A DNA stretch of 44,038 nt from Lachnospiraceae bacterium. GTDB lineage: Bacteria > Bacillota > Clostridia > Lachnospirales > Lachnospiraceae. Shown here in pieces: positions 33,931-42,699 of the stretch. Under the pieces are notes generated by a model. That model saw nothing but the letters and a program-made list of their open reading frames with translations. It made no database searches and was not told the DNA's origin. How positions within the stretch are numbered: position 1 is the stretch's first letter; each line of letters begins with the position of its first letter. The stretch is taken from assembly GCA_017625255.1 (NCBI GenBank), contig JAGALK010000011.1, forward strand, positions 1 through 44,038, in the 5' to 3' direction. The position numbers and the translations under genes were made by a program.

Positions 33931-34695
33931 ATGCGAAAAACATTTAGTGTAGGAATAGTTACATATAACAGTGAAAAGGTAATCTCAAATGTTTTGAATT
34001 CATTAGAACATCTGTCTAATAGGCAAGATGTAGAAGTTTATGTAGTAGACAATAATTCTGATGATAAAACTATTGAAATAATAGAAGAAAATTTTAAAGA
34101 TGTTATATTGATAAAAAATCAGATCAATTTAGGCTTTGGTGGAGCAAATAACCAAGCTATTATGCAAGCAGATAGTTTGTATCATGTTTTGGTAAATCCT
34201 GATATTACGGTTGAAAAGGATGTTTTTTTACAGATTCAACAATTTATGGATTCAAATCCAGATATTGTACAAATGGCACCAAGGGTTTTGAATGAAGATG
34301 GAACAGAACAGTTTCTACCAAAGAAAAATCCAAAGTTTAAATATTTGATTGCTGGAAAATTTGATAATCATTTTGACTATTTTAAAAAGTTACGTTCTGA
34401 ATATACGATGGAAGATAAGAAAGTAGAAGAAACTGTAGATGTGGATTTTTGCACAGGTTGTTTTTCTGTTTTACGAACTGAAGAATTAAAGCTGTGTGGA
34501 GGATTTGATGATCGCTTTTTCTTATATCTCGAAGATGCAGATTTAACGAGAGAAATGCAGAAGTTTGGCAGGACAGTTTATAATCCTAAGATTGAAGTTT
34601 GCCATAAGTGGGGAAGAGCGAGTGGAAAATCAATTAAGTATTTTCTGATACATTTACAGTCGATGTTTAAATATTGTTGGAAGTGGAGAAGTTGA
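33931..34695 (+). CDS. GT2 glycosyltransferase, rhamnosyltransferase-like
   Basis: 254 aa from the ATG at 33931; an in-frame TTG at 33910 has no ribosome site. A GT-A fold with VGIVTYNSE at the start, VYVVDNNSDD for the nucleotide-sugar, NLGFGGANNQAI, and the metal-binding segment VNPDI. The later CTGCFSVLR and GGFDDRFFLYLEDADL, and the end CHKWGRASGKS, are typical of WbbL-type rhamnosyl- or fucosyltransferases. It adds one sugar to the lipid-linked repeat unit at the cytoplasmic face. Base composition drops to markedly AT-rich from here on. Confidence 0.88.
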   Translation: MRKTFSVGIVTYNSEKVISNVLNSLEHLSNRQDVEVYVVDNNSDDKTIEIIEENFKDVILIKNQINLGFGGANNQAIMQADSLYHVLVNPDITVEKDVFLQIQQFMDSNPDIVQMAPRVLNEDGTEQFLPKKNPKFKYLIAGKFDNHFDYFKKLRSEYTMEDKKVEETVDVDFCTGCFSVLRTEELKLCGGFDDRFFLYLEDADLTREMQKFGRTVYNPKIEVCHKWGRASGKSIKYFLIHLQSMFKYCWKWRS

Positions 34696-34738
34696 TTTTC
34701 AATATTAATGGATAAAAGAACAAGCAGGGAGTATTGAT

Positions 34739-35338
34739 TTGAAACAGGGATATGGACTAGGTGAAATTATAAAAAATGGGATAGCACTTATATATACGAG
34801 AGTATTTTGGAAGGGTGCAAGATTAATTCGTTTACCATTCTATTTTAGAGGGAATCGAAAAAAGTTTGTTTTTGGAGAAGGATTTACTGTTGGATATGGA
34901 TGTAGATTTGAATTATATTATGATGAGAAAGAGCAATTAGATGGAAATCTGTTAATTGGTTCAAATTGTAAATTTGGAGATAGAGTTCATATTTCATCCT
35001 GCAAAAAAATAACTATAGGAAATAATTGTTTACTTGCAAGTAATATTCTTATAACGGATAATGAGCATGGAACCTATAAAGGAGAAAATGCATCCAAGCC
35101 AGAAGAAATACCTGATAAACGGAAGCTAAGTGTTGAAGAAGTTAGTATTGGTAATAATGTTTGGATTGGTGAAAATGTTGTTGTTTTGCCGGGAGTTCAT
35201 ATAGGAAATGGTTGCATAATAGGTGCTAACAGTGTTGTGAATAAATCATATGATGATAATGTGATAATTGCTGGTGCTCCAGCTAGGATTATAAAAAAGT
35301 ATGTAGATGATACAAAACAATGGGAAAATATTAATTGA
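34739..35338 (+). CDS. Hexapeptide-repeat acyltransferase
   Basis: 199 aa starting at TTG, eight bases after AGGGAG. The left-handed beta-helix is seen in repeated [LIV]-G-x-x-x-x motifs: IGSNCKFGD, IGNNCLLAS, IGNNVWIGENVVVLPG and IGNGCIIGANSVV, followed by IIAGAPARII, the normal ending of O-acetyltransferases of the WbbJ/maltose acetyltransferase group. The catalytic His candidate is in DNEHGTY. It probably acetylates a sugar of the repeat unit in the cytoplasm. About 40 and 80 bases separate it from its neighbours, all in one direction. Confidence 0.88.
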   Translation: MKQGYGLGEIIKNGIALIYTRVFWKGARLIRLPFYFRGNRKKFVFGEGFTVGYGCRFELYYDEKEQLDGNLLIGSNCKFGDRVHISSCKKITIGNNCLLASNILITDNEHGTYKGENASKPEEIPDKRKLSVEEVSIGNNVWIGENVVVLPGVHIGNGCIIGANSVVNKSYDDNVIIAGAPARIIKKYVDDTKQWENIN

Positions 35339-35415
35339 AAAGTACATTATTTATGAATTGTGGAACAAGTTAAATATTGCATATATGTGAATAATATATT
35401 AGTTGGTGGTAAGAG

Positions 35416-36210
35416 ATGAAATATAGTGTTGTTATTCCGCTGTATAATAGTGAAAAAACGATTATAAAAACTTTAAAATCGGTAATGAATCAGACTAGAC
35501 TCGATTTGATTGATGAAATAGTAATTGTAGATGATGGTTCTACAGATTTATCAGTGAAGATTATAAATGATTATATTGCTAAAGAAAAAATAGATATTGT
35601 AAAGATTGTATCTCAGGAGAATAAAGGAGCAGCAAGTGCACGAAATAAGGGGATTTCTTTGGCTAAGAATGAGTTTATTGCATTATTAGATGCTGATGAT
35701 GAATGGAAAAAGCAAAAATTAGAATTTCAAAATAAAATATTTGAAACTAATAAAAATGTGAAAGCATTAGGAAGCAATAGAGAAGGTGAGATGATTCATC
35801 TTGGAAAAAAGACGGAAGAAGGCATATTTAAAATTTCACCATTTCAGTATTGTATTAAAAATTGGCCTTGCACACCATCTTTAATATTTGATAAATCAAT
35901 ATTTGATGGAAGAAATCCTTTTCCAGAAGATATGAGTCATGCTGAAGAAGGATTGTTTTTCTTAGAGTTGGCTTATAAAGTGGGTTTATATTATTTGAAG
36001 GATGAGTTGGTACTCTGTGGTGGAGGTAAGCGTGCATTTGGTGCTAGTGGATTGTCTGGAAATATAAAGAAAATGCATTTGGGTGTAAATGAAATGATAA
36101 AAAGGGCTGAAAAAAGAGGATATATAAAAAGGAATCAAGTTTTTATTTTGTTAGCTTATGAGTATTTGAAATATATTCGAAGGAAGGTTATTGTATGGAA
36201 GGAGAAATAA
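35416..36210 (+). CDS. GT2 glycosyltransferase
   Basis: 264 aa. A family 2 transferase with SVVIPLYNSEKTI at the start, EIVIVDDGSTD, NKGAASARNKGI, and the metal site LLDADDEW. The later segment CIKNWPCTPSLIFDK resembles the acceptor loop seen in capsule transferases. It is soluble, with no membrane helix, and works at the cytoplasmic face. Its 3' end overlaps the next glycosyltransferase by 16 bases. Donor and acceptor sugars are unknown. The ribosome site is TTGGTGGTAAG, weak. Confidence 0.9.
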   Translation: MKYSVVIPLYNSEKTIIKTLKSVMNQTRLDLIDEIVIVDDGSTDLSVKIINDYIAKEKIDIVKIVSQENKGAASARNKGISLAKNEFIALLDADDEWKKQKLEFQNKIFETNKNVKALGSNREGEMIHLGKKTEEGIFKISPFQYCIKNWPCTPSLIFDKSIFDGRNPFPEDMSHAEEGLFFLELAYKVGLYYLKDELVLCGGGKRAFGASGLSGNIKKMHLGVNEMIKRAEKRGYIKRNQVFILLAYEYLKYIRRKVIVWKEK

Positions 36211-37175
36211 GTAAAAAAGGATTGGTCTCTATTATAATTCCTGTATATAATGTGGAAAAATATATTCCAAAATGTATAGAAAGTGTGATTTCTCAGGATT
36301 ATAAGAAGATTGAAATTGTAGTAATTGATGATGGTTCGACGGATAAAAGTATTGAAATAGTGAAGAATACTAATGATGAGCGAATTCACATAATACATAA
36401 AGTAAATGGGGGACAAAGTTCAGCGAGAAATGAGGGGTTGAAATATTGTTCGGGCGAGTATGTGTTTTTTTTAGATAGTGATGATTGGTTAGAACCAAAT
36501 GCAATTTCAAATTTAATGAAAGAGATGGATGAAGGAATAGATATTGTTCAAGGGTCTTTGAGGAGAGTATATAATGATCGAGTTGTTGATGTTAGATTAA
36601 AAAACGAGATAATATGTAGTGATACGGTAGATGAGTTTTTTAGAAAAGAAAAATTGTATGACGTTGTATGGAATAAGTTGTATAGAAAAGCTATTGTAGA
36701 AAATGAATTTTTTTATGAAGGATATATTAATGAAGATGTGATTTATATATTTCATATAGCATGTTTAAATCCTAGAATAAAGAATATTGATACAATTGTC
36801 TACAATTATTTACAACGAGATGGAAGTACAATGCATAAAAAAAGGCTTGAAGATAGAATAAAAGTCGTACAGGCATTAAATGTTGTTATAGAGGATTGTA
36901 AAAAAATAGAAAGAGTGCATGAACAACAGGCACTTTTTGATAAATACATAGCACTTTTGTATTTATATGCGTATACTCATAATGGGAAACTTATGTATGA
37001 GAAAGAAACATTTGAGTATCTAGTGACGGAGTTAGGTGAAACAAAGAAGATGATTCGTATTAATACTATCTTTAATAGAGTAAGTAGAAAACAATTATTA
37101 ACATTATATTTGCCATCTTTAATATCGAAAAATATAGTAGCAAAAATGTTTAAAATGAAGGAAAGAAGTAATTAA
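36195..37175 (+). CDS. GT2 glycosyltransferase
   Basis: 326 aa, starting inside the end of the previous gene with GGAAGG as ribosome site. Family 2 signatures: VSIIIPVYNVEKYIPKCIES at the start, IVVIDDGSTD, NGGQSSARNEGL, and FFLDSDDWLE as metal site. The C-terminal third is helical and charged, in the pattern of EpsJ/WcaA-like capsule transferases. A T8 run encodes part of the VFFLDSD strand. It acts in the cytoplasm on the lipid-linked unit. The specific linkage is unknown. Confidence 0.9.
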   Translation: MEGEISKKGLVSIIIPVYNVEKYIPKCIESVISQDYKKIEIVVIDDGSTDKSIEIVKNTNDERIHIIHKVNGGQSSARNEGLKYCSGEYVFFLDSDDWLEPNAISNLMKEMDEGIDIVQGSLRRVYNDRVVDVRLKNEIICSDTVDEFFRKEKLYDVVWNKLYRKAIVENEFFYEGYINEDVIYIFHIACLNPRIKNIDTIVYNYLQRDGSTMHKKRLEDRIKVVQALNVVIEDCKKIERVHEQQALFDKYIALLYLYAYTHNGKLMYEKETFEYLVTELGETKKMIRINTIFNRVSRKQLLTLYLPSLISKNIVAKMFKMKERSN

Positions 37176-37177
37176 AT

Positions 37178-38452
37178 ATGTTATTACAATTTTTTTTATT
37201 AATTGCAGTTATGCTGTTGAGTATTTTTTTGAATTATATTAAGTTTAAGAAAGTAATTACACCTGCGAATATATTTACGTTGGCTTGGGGGGGGACACTT
37301 CTACTTAATTTTTTTTATGCAAAAGAAAAAGGGTTGATAGTTCCATCAGAAAAGGTTTTTTATTATGTTATAATAGGTGTTTTGGTATTTAATGTAGTAT
37401 ATGTATTATTGTCTAGTAAAAATATAGATAGAAAATTTGAATTAGAACAAATTTGTGTTAATAGTAATATAATAAAGATTCTTTTTTGGATTGCATTCTT
37501 ACTTATGTTACCTAATTTTATAAGCAGTATTAGGATGTTATTTTCATCAGATGTTTCATTATCAGCAGTTAGAATTAAATATCTTAATCTTGTCACATCA
37601 GGACAAGGAGTATATGTATATTTGACCAATATTATTCCAAAAGGTATTTTTAATGCAATTATTTTAGTTTCAATTTATGAATTGTTAAAATCAAATTATA
37701 AATACTTAAAGTATATAATAGGTGCGCTTTTGGTAACATCTATATCATTTGGTGGAAGAGCAATTCTTCTAGATTTATTATTAAAGTATCTTATAGCATT
37801 TATTTTGTTTAAAAAGAATAATCATATCAAGTTTAATAAAAAGATAATGAGTATTATCATATTTATTATAGTAATCATGACATTTTCAAGAGGTCTGATA
37901 ACAAATTTTTTTGATATGATTGCACAGTATTTTTTTGAGCAATATTCATTTATGCAATATATATTTGACAATGAAAGAATGTTTGAGATTAATGAAGGTG
38001 CGATTTTACATAATGGAGCAATTACATTCAGCTTTTTATTGTCTCCAGTATATGCGATTGTGTCTTTGTTCAATGAGAATGTTTTTGTACCGAGTCATTA
38101 TGTAGATATACATTCACAAATTTTTTATAATATAAGTGAAAGTGGTTATTCTATCATTAATAACAATACAACATCTCTATATCCATTTATCTTGGATTTT
38201 GGACAAAATTATTTCTTTGTTGGGTTTATTTTGATGGCATTAATGTTGATTTGTATAGAAAAAGTTATTGCACAGACAAGGGATACACATAAGAAAACAT
38301 TGTATATATCGATTTATATTATTTTATTAAAAAATATATTTTATTCACCGATATATTATGGATTGTATAGTATAGGTATATCTTTTACAATATTCTTTTT
38401 GATTATATTAAATACAAGAATTCGAATCGTATTCGGTAAAAAATATGTGTGA
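37178..38452 (+). CDS. Wzy-like polysaccharide polymerase
   Basis: 424 aa with about ten to twelve membrane helices, very hydrophobic throughout, and one large loop (about residues 255-330) with mixed polar residues. This is the layout of O-antigen or capsule polymerases (Wzy / oligosaccharide repeat unit polymerase), which join repeat units outside the membrane. Sequence signals are weak in this family, so the call leans on topology and on the Wzx and initiating transferase genes nearby. It starts two bases after the previous stop. An eight-G run at 37287-37294 encodes Trp37-Gly-Gly, and a T8 run lies at its start. Confidence 0.82.
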   Translation: MLLQFFLLIAVMLLSIFLNYIKFKKVITPANIFTLAWGGTLLLNFFYAKEKGLIVPSEKVFYYVIIGVLVFNVVYVLLSSKNIDRKFELEQICVNSNIIKILFWIAFLLMLPNFISSIRMLFSSDVSLSAVRIKYLNLVTSGQGVYVYLTNIIPKGIFNAIILVSIYELLKSNYKYLKYIIGALLVTSISFGGRAILLDLLLKYLIAFILFKKNNHIKFNKKIMSIIIFIIVIMTFSRGLITNFFDMIAQYFFEQYSFMQYIFDNERMFEINEGAILHNGAITFSFLLSPVYAIVSLFNENVFVPSHYVDIHSQIFYNISESGYSIINNNTTSLYPFILDFGQNYFFVGFILMALMLICIEKVIAQTRDTHKKTLYISIYIILLKNIFYSPIYYGLYSIGISFTIFFLIILNTRIRIVFGKKYV

Positions 38453-38479
38453 TGATTATAGAAAAATAAGGAGAATACT

Positions 38480-39304
38480 TTGAAAATAATAACATTAGAA
38501 GAACAAAAGAACTTAGAACTTGAAATACTGTTGTATGTTGATGATATATGTAAAAAAAATAATATATCCTATTCAATTTGTGGTGGAACTTTATTAGGAG
38601 CAATTCGACATAAAGGATTTATTCCGTGGGATGATGATATAGATATTTTTTTGATTAGACCAGAATATGAGCGTTTAATAAACATTTTGGAAAAGGAAGA
38701 AAAGTATCATTTGATTTCTGAAGATACAGTAGATTATTATTATACATTTGCTAAATTAGTAAATAAAGATACTGTGATAAAAAACTCTAGAATAAAAGGA
38801 GAGAAGATTCCTAATTTGGGTGTATATATTGATATCTTTCCAGTAAATGGTTTGCCTGATACGCATGATGAGCAGATAAAATATACTAGGGAATTACATC
38901 AGGATATAGTGGATTTAAGAGATTCTTTAGATAATTACTATTCTGCAGATAAGATATGGAAATATTTACCCAAAATAATATTAAGATATCCAAGACATAG
39001 AAAAGCTTTAAAAAAAGGTTCGCCAGAAGAACAGAGAAAAGCTGTGGTAAAAAAAGCATCAGAATATCCTTTTGAAACATCCAAATATGCAGGTTTTGTG
39101 TTGTCAGCGTATGCCGAAAAGGAAATTTTACCAGTAGAAGTCTTTAAGGAAACGATGGATATTGAATTTGAAGGGCATATGGTGCGGTGTATAAAAAATT
39201 ATGATATATGGTTAAAAAGTCTTTTTGGTAATTATATGGAATTACCACCCGAAAAAAAGCGTGTATCTCATCATCCATATATAGCTTATTGGAAGGATGT
39301 TTAA
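38480..39304 (+). CDS. LicD-family phosphotransferase
   Basis: 274 aa starting at TTG, after AAGGAGAATACT. The signature ISYSICGGTLLGAIRHKGF, then IPWDDDIDIFL, is the LicD nucleotidyltransferase-like motif with its metal-binding Asp residues; the end KRVSHHPYIAYWKD is also typical. LicD proteins transfer phosphocholine or polyol phosphate from a CDP donor to a glycan. The cytidylyltransferase gene at 41985 in the same locus is a natural donor source. No choline kinase or transporter is present, so a CDP-polyol is more likely than CDP-choline; that is inference. Confidence 0.9.
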   Translation: MKIITLEEQKNLELEILLYVDDICKKNNISYSICGGTLLGAIRHKGFIPWDDDIDIFLIRPEYERLINILEKEEKYHLISEDTVDYYYTFAKLVNKDTVIKNSRIKGEKIPNLGVYIDIFPVNGLPDTHDEQIKYTRELHQDIVDLRDSLDNYYSADKIWKYLPKIILRYPRHRKALKKGSPEEQRKAVVKKASEYPFETSKYAGFVLSAYAEKEILPVEVFKETMDIEFEGHMVRCIKNYDIWLKSLFGNYMELPPEKKRVSHHPYIAYWKDV

Positions 39305-40709
39305 GGTGAAAGAATTAATAAAGTTCATAAAATCTACAGGTATTTATCTAATAGGAAACATATTGACGAAAGCAGTGTCTTTTTTTATGCTTCCTCTTTA
39401 TACTAGTTATTTGAGTCCCAAAGATTATGGAAATTATGATTTATATATTGCATATATTACATTTTTAAGCTCCATTTTGTTTTTTGACATATGGGGAGGA
39501 ATTATGCGATTTATGTTTGATTATGAGAGAGAAGAAAAGGCGAAGCCTGTAACGAATGGAATGGCGATTTTTTTCCTCTCTACTCTTGTTTATAGTTGTT
39601 TGGTTGTTGGAATAGGTGTTAGATGGAAAATTCCTTACATAGGTTTGATTTTTGCGTATGGACTTTTGACAAATTTAGCACAAGTAGTTGGATATACAGC
39701 AAGGGCATTAGGTAAGAATTTTAGTTATGCATTGGGAGGGCTAGTAGGTACATTAACAAATGTTATTTGTAATATTATATTTATTGCGGGATTTCGTTTG
39801 GGTTATCAATATATGTATGTTTCATATAATCTTGGAATGTTAATGAATATAATTATTATTGGAAATAGTATTCATTTTGGAAAATTAATAAATAGAGAAT
39901 TACTAGATAGAAAATTATTTATGGAGATGTTTCGTTTTGCATATCCATTGTCTTTAAATTCAGCAGCATACTGGTTTTTAACAAGTTATAATAAAATAGT
40001 AGTGAATCAACAGTTAAGTGTACAGGAGAATGGTTTTTATGCAGTTGCAATGAGATTTTCTTCTGTTATACAGTTGGTAACACAGTGTTTTCAAATGGCA
40101 TGGCAGGAACTAACTTTTTCAAAAGCAGGAATCAATAAGGAGGAGATGAATCTTTTTTATACGAAGGCAGTGAATGAATATATAAAATTTATGGGCATAG
40201 GAACTATTTTGTTACTGCCGTTCATAAAGGTTATTTTTCCAATTATGATAAATAATGCATATTGGAAAGCTGAGGAAATTGTACCATTTACATTGTTGGG
40301 AACATTGTTTTCTTGTATTTCTTCTTTTGTGGCAAGTATTATTAGTACAATTAAAAAGAATAAAATGCTTTTTACTACAACACTTTTTGGAAGTATTGTA
40401 AATATTCTTTTAATTCATGTGCTTATAAGTATATTAGGTGTACAGGCAGCAGGTATATCATTTGCAGTGGGATATTTTATTGTGGCAGTGAGAAGAATAC
40501 AATTATTAAATAAGCATCTTACGATTACAATAAATTGGAAAAATATTTTAATTCTTAGTGTTTGGTTTATATTAGTTTATTATGTTTATATGGAACTAAA
40601 TAGGTTGGTAAATTTTGTTAGTCTAAGCATTTATGGGATAATAGCTATTTATTGCTATAGAAATATTGTATGTACACTATTAAGTAGGGTAAGAAGAAAA
40701 AACATTTAA
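39297..40709 (+). CDS. Wzx-like oligosaccharide flippase
   Basis: 470 aa, with about twelve to fourteen membrane helices in two halves (MATE/PST superfamily). The start is typical: FIKSTGIYLIGNILTKAVSF, followed by FMLPLYTSYLSPKDYGNYDL. It moves the undecaprenyl-linked repeat unit across the membrane for polymerisation. It overlaps licD by eight bases; the ATG is taken, though a GTG nine bases later is possible. The C-terminus is basic (RVRRKNI), in keeping with a cytoplasmic end. Confidence 0.92.
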   Translation: MFKVKELIKFIKSTGIYLIGNILTKAVSFFMLPLYTSYLSPKDYGNYDLYIAYITFLSSILFFDIWGGIMRFMFDYEREEKAKPVTNGMAIFFLSTLVYSCLVVGIGVRWKIPYIGLIFAYGLLTNLAQVVGYTARALGKNFSYALGGLVGTLTNVICNIIFIAGFRLGYQYMYVSYNLGMLMNIIIIGNSIHFGKLINRELLDRKLFMEMFRFAYPLSLNSAAYWFLTSYNKIVVNQQLSVQENGFYAVAMRFSSVIQLVTQCFQMAWQELTFSKAGINKEEMNLFYTKAVNEYIKFMGIGTILLLPFIKVIFPIMINNAYWKAEEIVPFTLLGTLFSCISSFVASIISTIKKNKMLFTTTLFGSIVNILLIHVLISILGVQAAGISFAVGYFIVAVRRIQLLNKHLTITINWKNILILSVWFILVYYVYMELNRLVNFVSLSIYGIIAIYCYRNIVCTLLSRVRRKNI

Positions 40710-40777
40710 ATGTACTTATCAAGAAGCGGATAGATAATTTGTGTGAAAACTTTTTATGGTTGAATGGAGATTGATAT

Positions 40778-41983
40778 ATGAAGATTGGATTAGTAGGCGA
40801 ATACAATGGTGGAAATTTAGGAGAACCTTTGTTGTTTGATTGTTGTGAATATGCAATTAAAGAGATTGATTCTGCATATCAGGTAGAAAAAATAGATTTA
40901 TTTGGAAGAAGTATTAAGAAAAATGAAATTATTGAAAGTAAAGGTGTTCCAGTATTATATTTTGGGGTAAGGGTATTAAGAAAAATTGTTAAAAGTTTAG
41001 GCTTTTCACATATTATGCTTGATGAGTGGGTATGGAAGTTAAGCCGAGAGGAGAAAAGATTAAAAGATTTTTTCTATAAAAAAATGTCTAAAGAAAAGTA
41101 TGATGGAATCATTATTATGGGGGCTGGGACATTAAAGTATGATGTGAGATTAAATTTTGCACCTTACTATAAAGTGGTTATAGATACTGCAAATACATTA
41201 AATATACCTGTGTATGTTAATTGTGTTGGAGTAGAAAGCAAATATAATGAAAATGACAGACGCTGTTTACAGTTTTCGGAATGTCTTAGCAATGATATTG
41301 TAAAAATGATTACTACTCGTGATGATATTGATACATTGAATAAGTTTGTAAAAAATCCGTCTATAAAAACATGGAAGATAGCTGATATAGGTGTTTGGGC
41401 AGCGGAAACTTTTGGAATAACAAAGCAGCAAGAGACGGATTATATTGGGCTTGGGATGATAACACCAGAGCGTTTTCGTGAGTTTGGAAGAATGGATACT
41501 TATGAGAAGTATGAAAAGGTCTGGCTTGAAATTATTGAAGAATTAGAACAAAAAAATAAGAAATGGAAAATTTTTAATAATGGTGATACTTGTGACTGGG
41601 AGTTTGCAGAAAAAATTTGTAAGCAAGTAGGGAAAAGTCCAGAAGAATATGTTCTAACCCCGACGAATCCAAGGGAATTAGTGCAAATTGTCAGTGGATT
41701 TAAAGGAATTATAACATCTCGTTTACATTCTTGTATTGTTGCATATTCCTTAGAAATTCCGTTTGTTGCAATATCTTGGAATAATAAATTACGATATTTT
41801 GCACAGGAAATACAAGTTCCAGAGCGTATTACAGAATCGGATGAGTTAGAAAAAGATTTAATCTTAAATAAATTTGAAAATGCGTTAGAACAAGGTTATA
41901 ATAATACTTATCGTGAAGAGTTCCGCAAGACATCAAAAGAAGCTATGAAAAAATATATTATATCGATGAAAGAAGGAAAATAG
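40778..41983 (+). CDS. Polysaccharide pyruvyl transferase family protein
   Basis: 401 aa. The family signatures are a Gly-rich start (VGEYNGGNLGEPLLFDCCEY), IIIMGAGTLKYD, and the late motif TSRLHSCIVAYSLEIPFVAI with W-N-N-K. Such enzymes move pyruvate from phosphoenolpyruvate onto a sugar as a ketal, giving the polymer a negative charge. It is soluble and cytoplasmic. The ribosome site is TGGAGATTGATAT. It precedes the cytidylyltransferase gene by one base, suggesting coupling. The acceptor sugar is unknown. Confidence 0.9.
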   Translation: MKIGLVGEYNGGNLGEPLLFDCCEYAIKEIDSAYQVEKIDLFGRSIKKNEIIESKGVPVLYFGVRVLRKIVKSLGFSHIMLDEWVWKLSREEKRLKDFFYKKMSKEKYDGIIIMGAGTLKYDVRLNFAPYYKVVIDTANTLNIPVYVNCVGVESKYNENDRRCLQFSECLSNDIVKMITTRDDIDTLNKFVKNPSIKTWKIADIGVWAAETFGITKQQETDYIGLGMITPERFREFGRMDTYEKYEKVWLEIIEELEQKNKKWKIFNNGDTCDWEFAEKICKQVGKSPEEYVLTPTNPRELVQIVSGFKGIITSRLHSCIVAYSLEIPFVAISWNNKLRYFAQEIQVPERITESDELEKDLILNKFENALEQGYNNTYREEFRKTSKEAMKKYIISMKEGK

Positions 41984-41984
41984 A

Positions 41985-42698
41985 ATGAATATAGCTTTAA
42001 TTATTGCTGGTGGTGTTGGTGCCAGAATGAATCAAGATATACCAAAGCAGTTTATTAATGTATATGATAAGCCTGTAATCGTTTATACTTTAGAAGCATT
42101 TCAAAATCATCCGGATATTGATGCAATAGAGGTTGTCTGTTTAGAAGGTTGGCATGAAATTCTTAGAGCCTATGCAAGACAATTTGGAATTGCTAAGTTA
42201 GAAGGAATTGTAAGTGGTGGAGAAAATGGACAAGATTCTATAAGAAATGGTTTAACGGATATATTTGAAAGGCATCATAGAGAGGATGATATTGTTTTAA
42301 TACACGATGCTATTCGTCCGATGGTAAGTAAAGATATTATAACAGATAATATACGGGTTTGTAGGGAGTATGGTAATGCAATTACTGTAGTTCCATGTAC
42401 AGCAGCAATGTTAAAAACCTATGATGGTTTACAATCTGAAGAACAAATTGCTAGAGATAATTTGAAAATTACACAGACACCACAGTCTTTCTTTATTAAA
42501 GATATTTTAGATGCACATAAAGAAGCTTTAGAAAAGGGAATTACCAATTCTGTTGCTTCTTGTACGATGTATATTGAATTAGGAAAAAGATTGTATATGT
42601 CTATGGGCTCAGAAAAGAATTTAAAATTAACGACTACAGATGATATTGATATATTTAAAGCATTATTAAATGCAAAAAAAGATGAATGGATGCATTAA
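41985..42698 (+). CDS. IspD/TarI-type cytidylyltransferase
   Basis: 237 aa, normal for the family. The CTP-binding start ALIIAGGVGARMNQDIPKQF is clear, followed by GGENGQDSIRNGL, VLIHDAIRPMV, and TQTPQSFF. The late TTTDDIDIFKALL matches IspD and TarI alike. In a polysaccharide locus with LicD it is more likely to make a CDP-polyol (CDP-ribitol or similar) than 2-C-methylerythritol for isoprenoid synthesis, which is normally encoded elsewhere. The neighbouring SDR may supply its polyol phosphate or alter the product. Confidence 0.88.
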   Translation: MNIALIIAGGVGARMNQDIPKQFINVYDKPVIVYTLEAFQNHPDIDAIEVVCLEGWHEILRAYARQFGIAKLEGIVSGGENGQDSIRNGLTDIFERHHREDDIVLIHDAIRPMVSKDIITDNIRVCREYGNAITVVPCTAAMLKTYDGLQSEEQIARDNLKITQTPQSFFIKDILDAHKEALEKGITNSVASCTMYIELGKRLYMSMGSEKNLKLTTTDDIDIFKALLNAKKDEWMH

Positions 42699-42699
42699 A

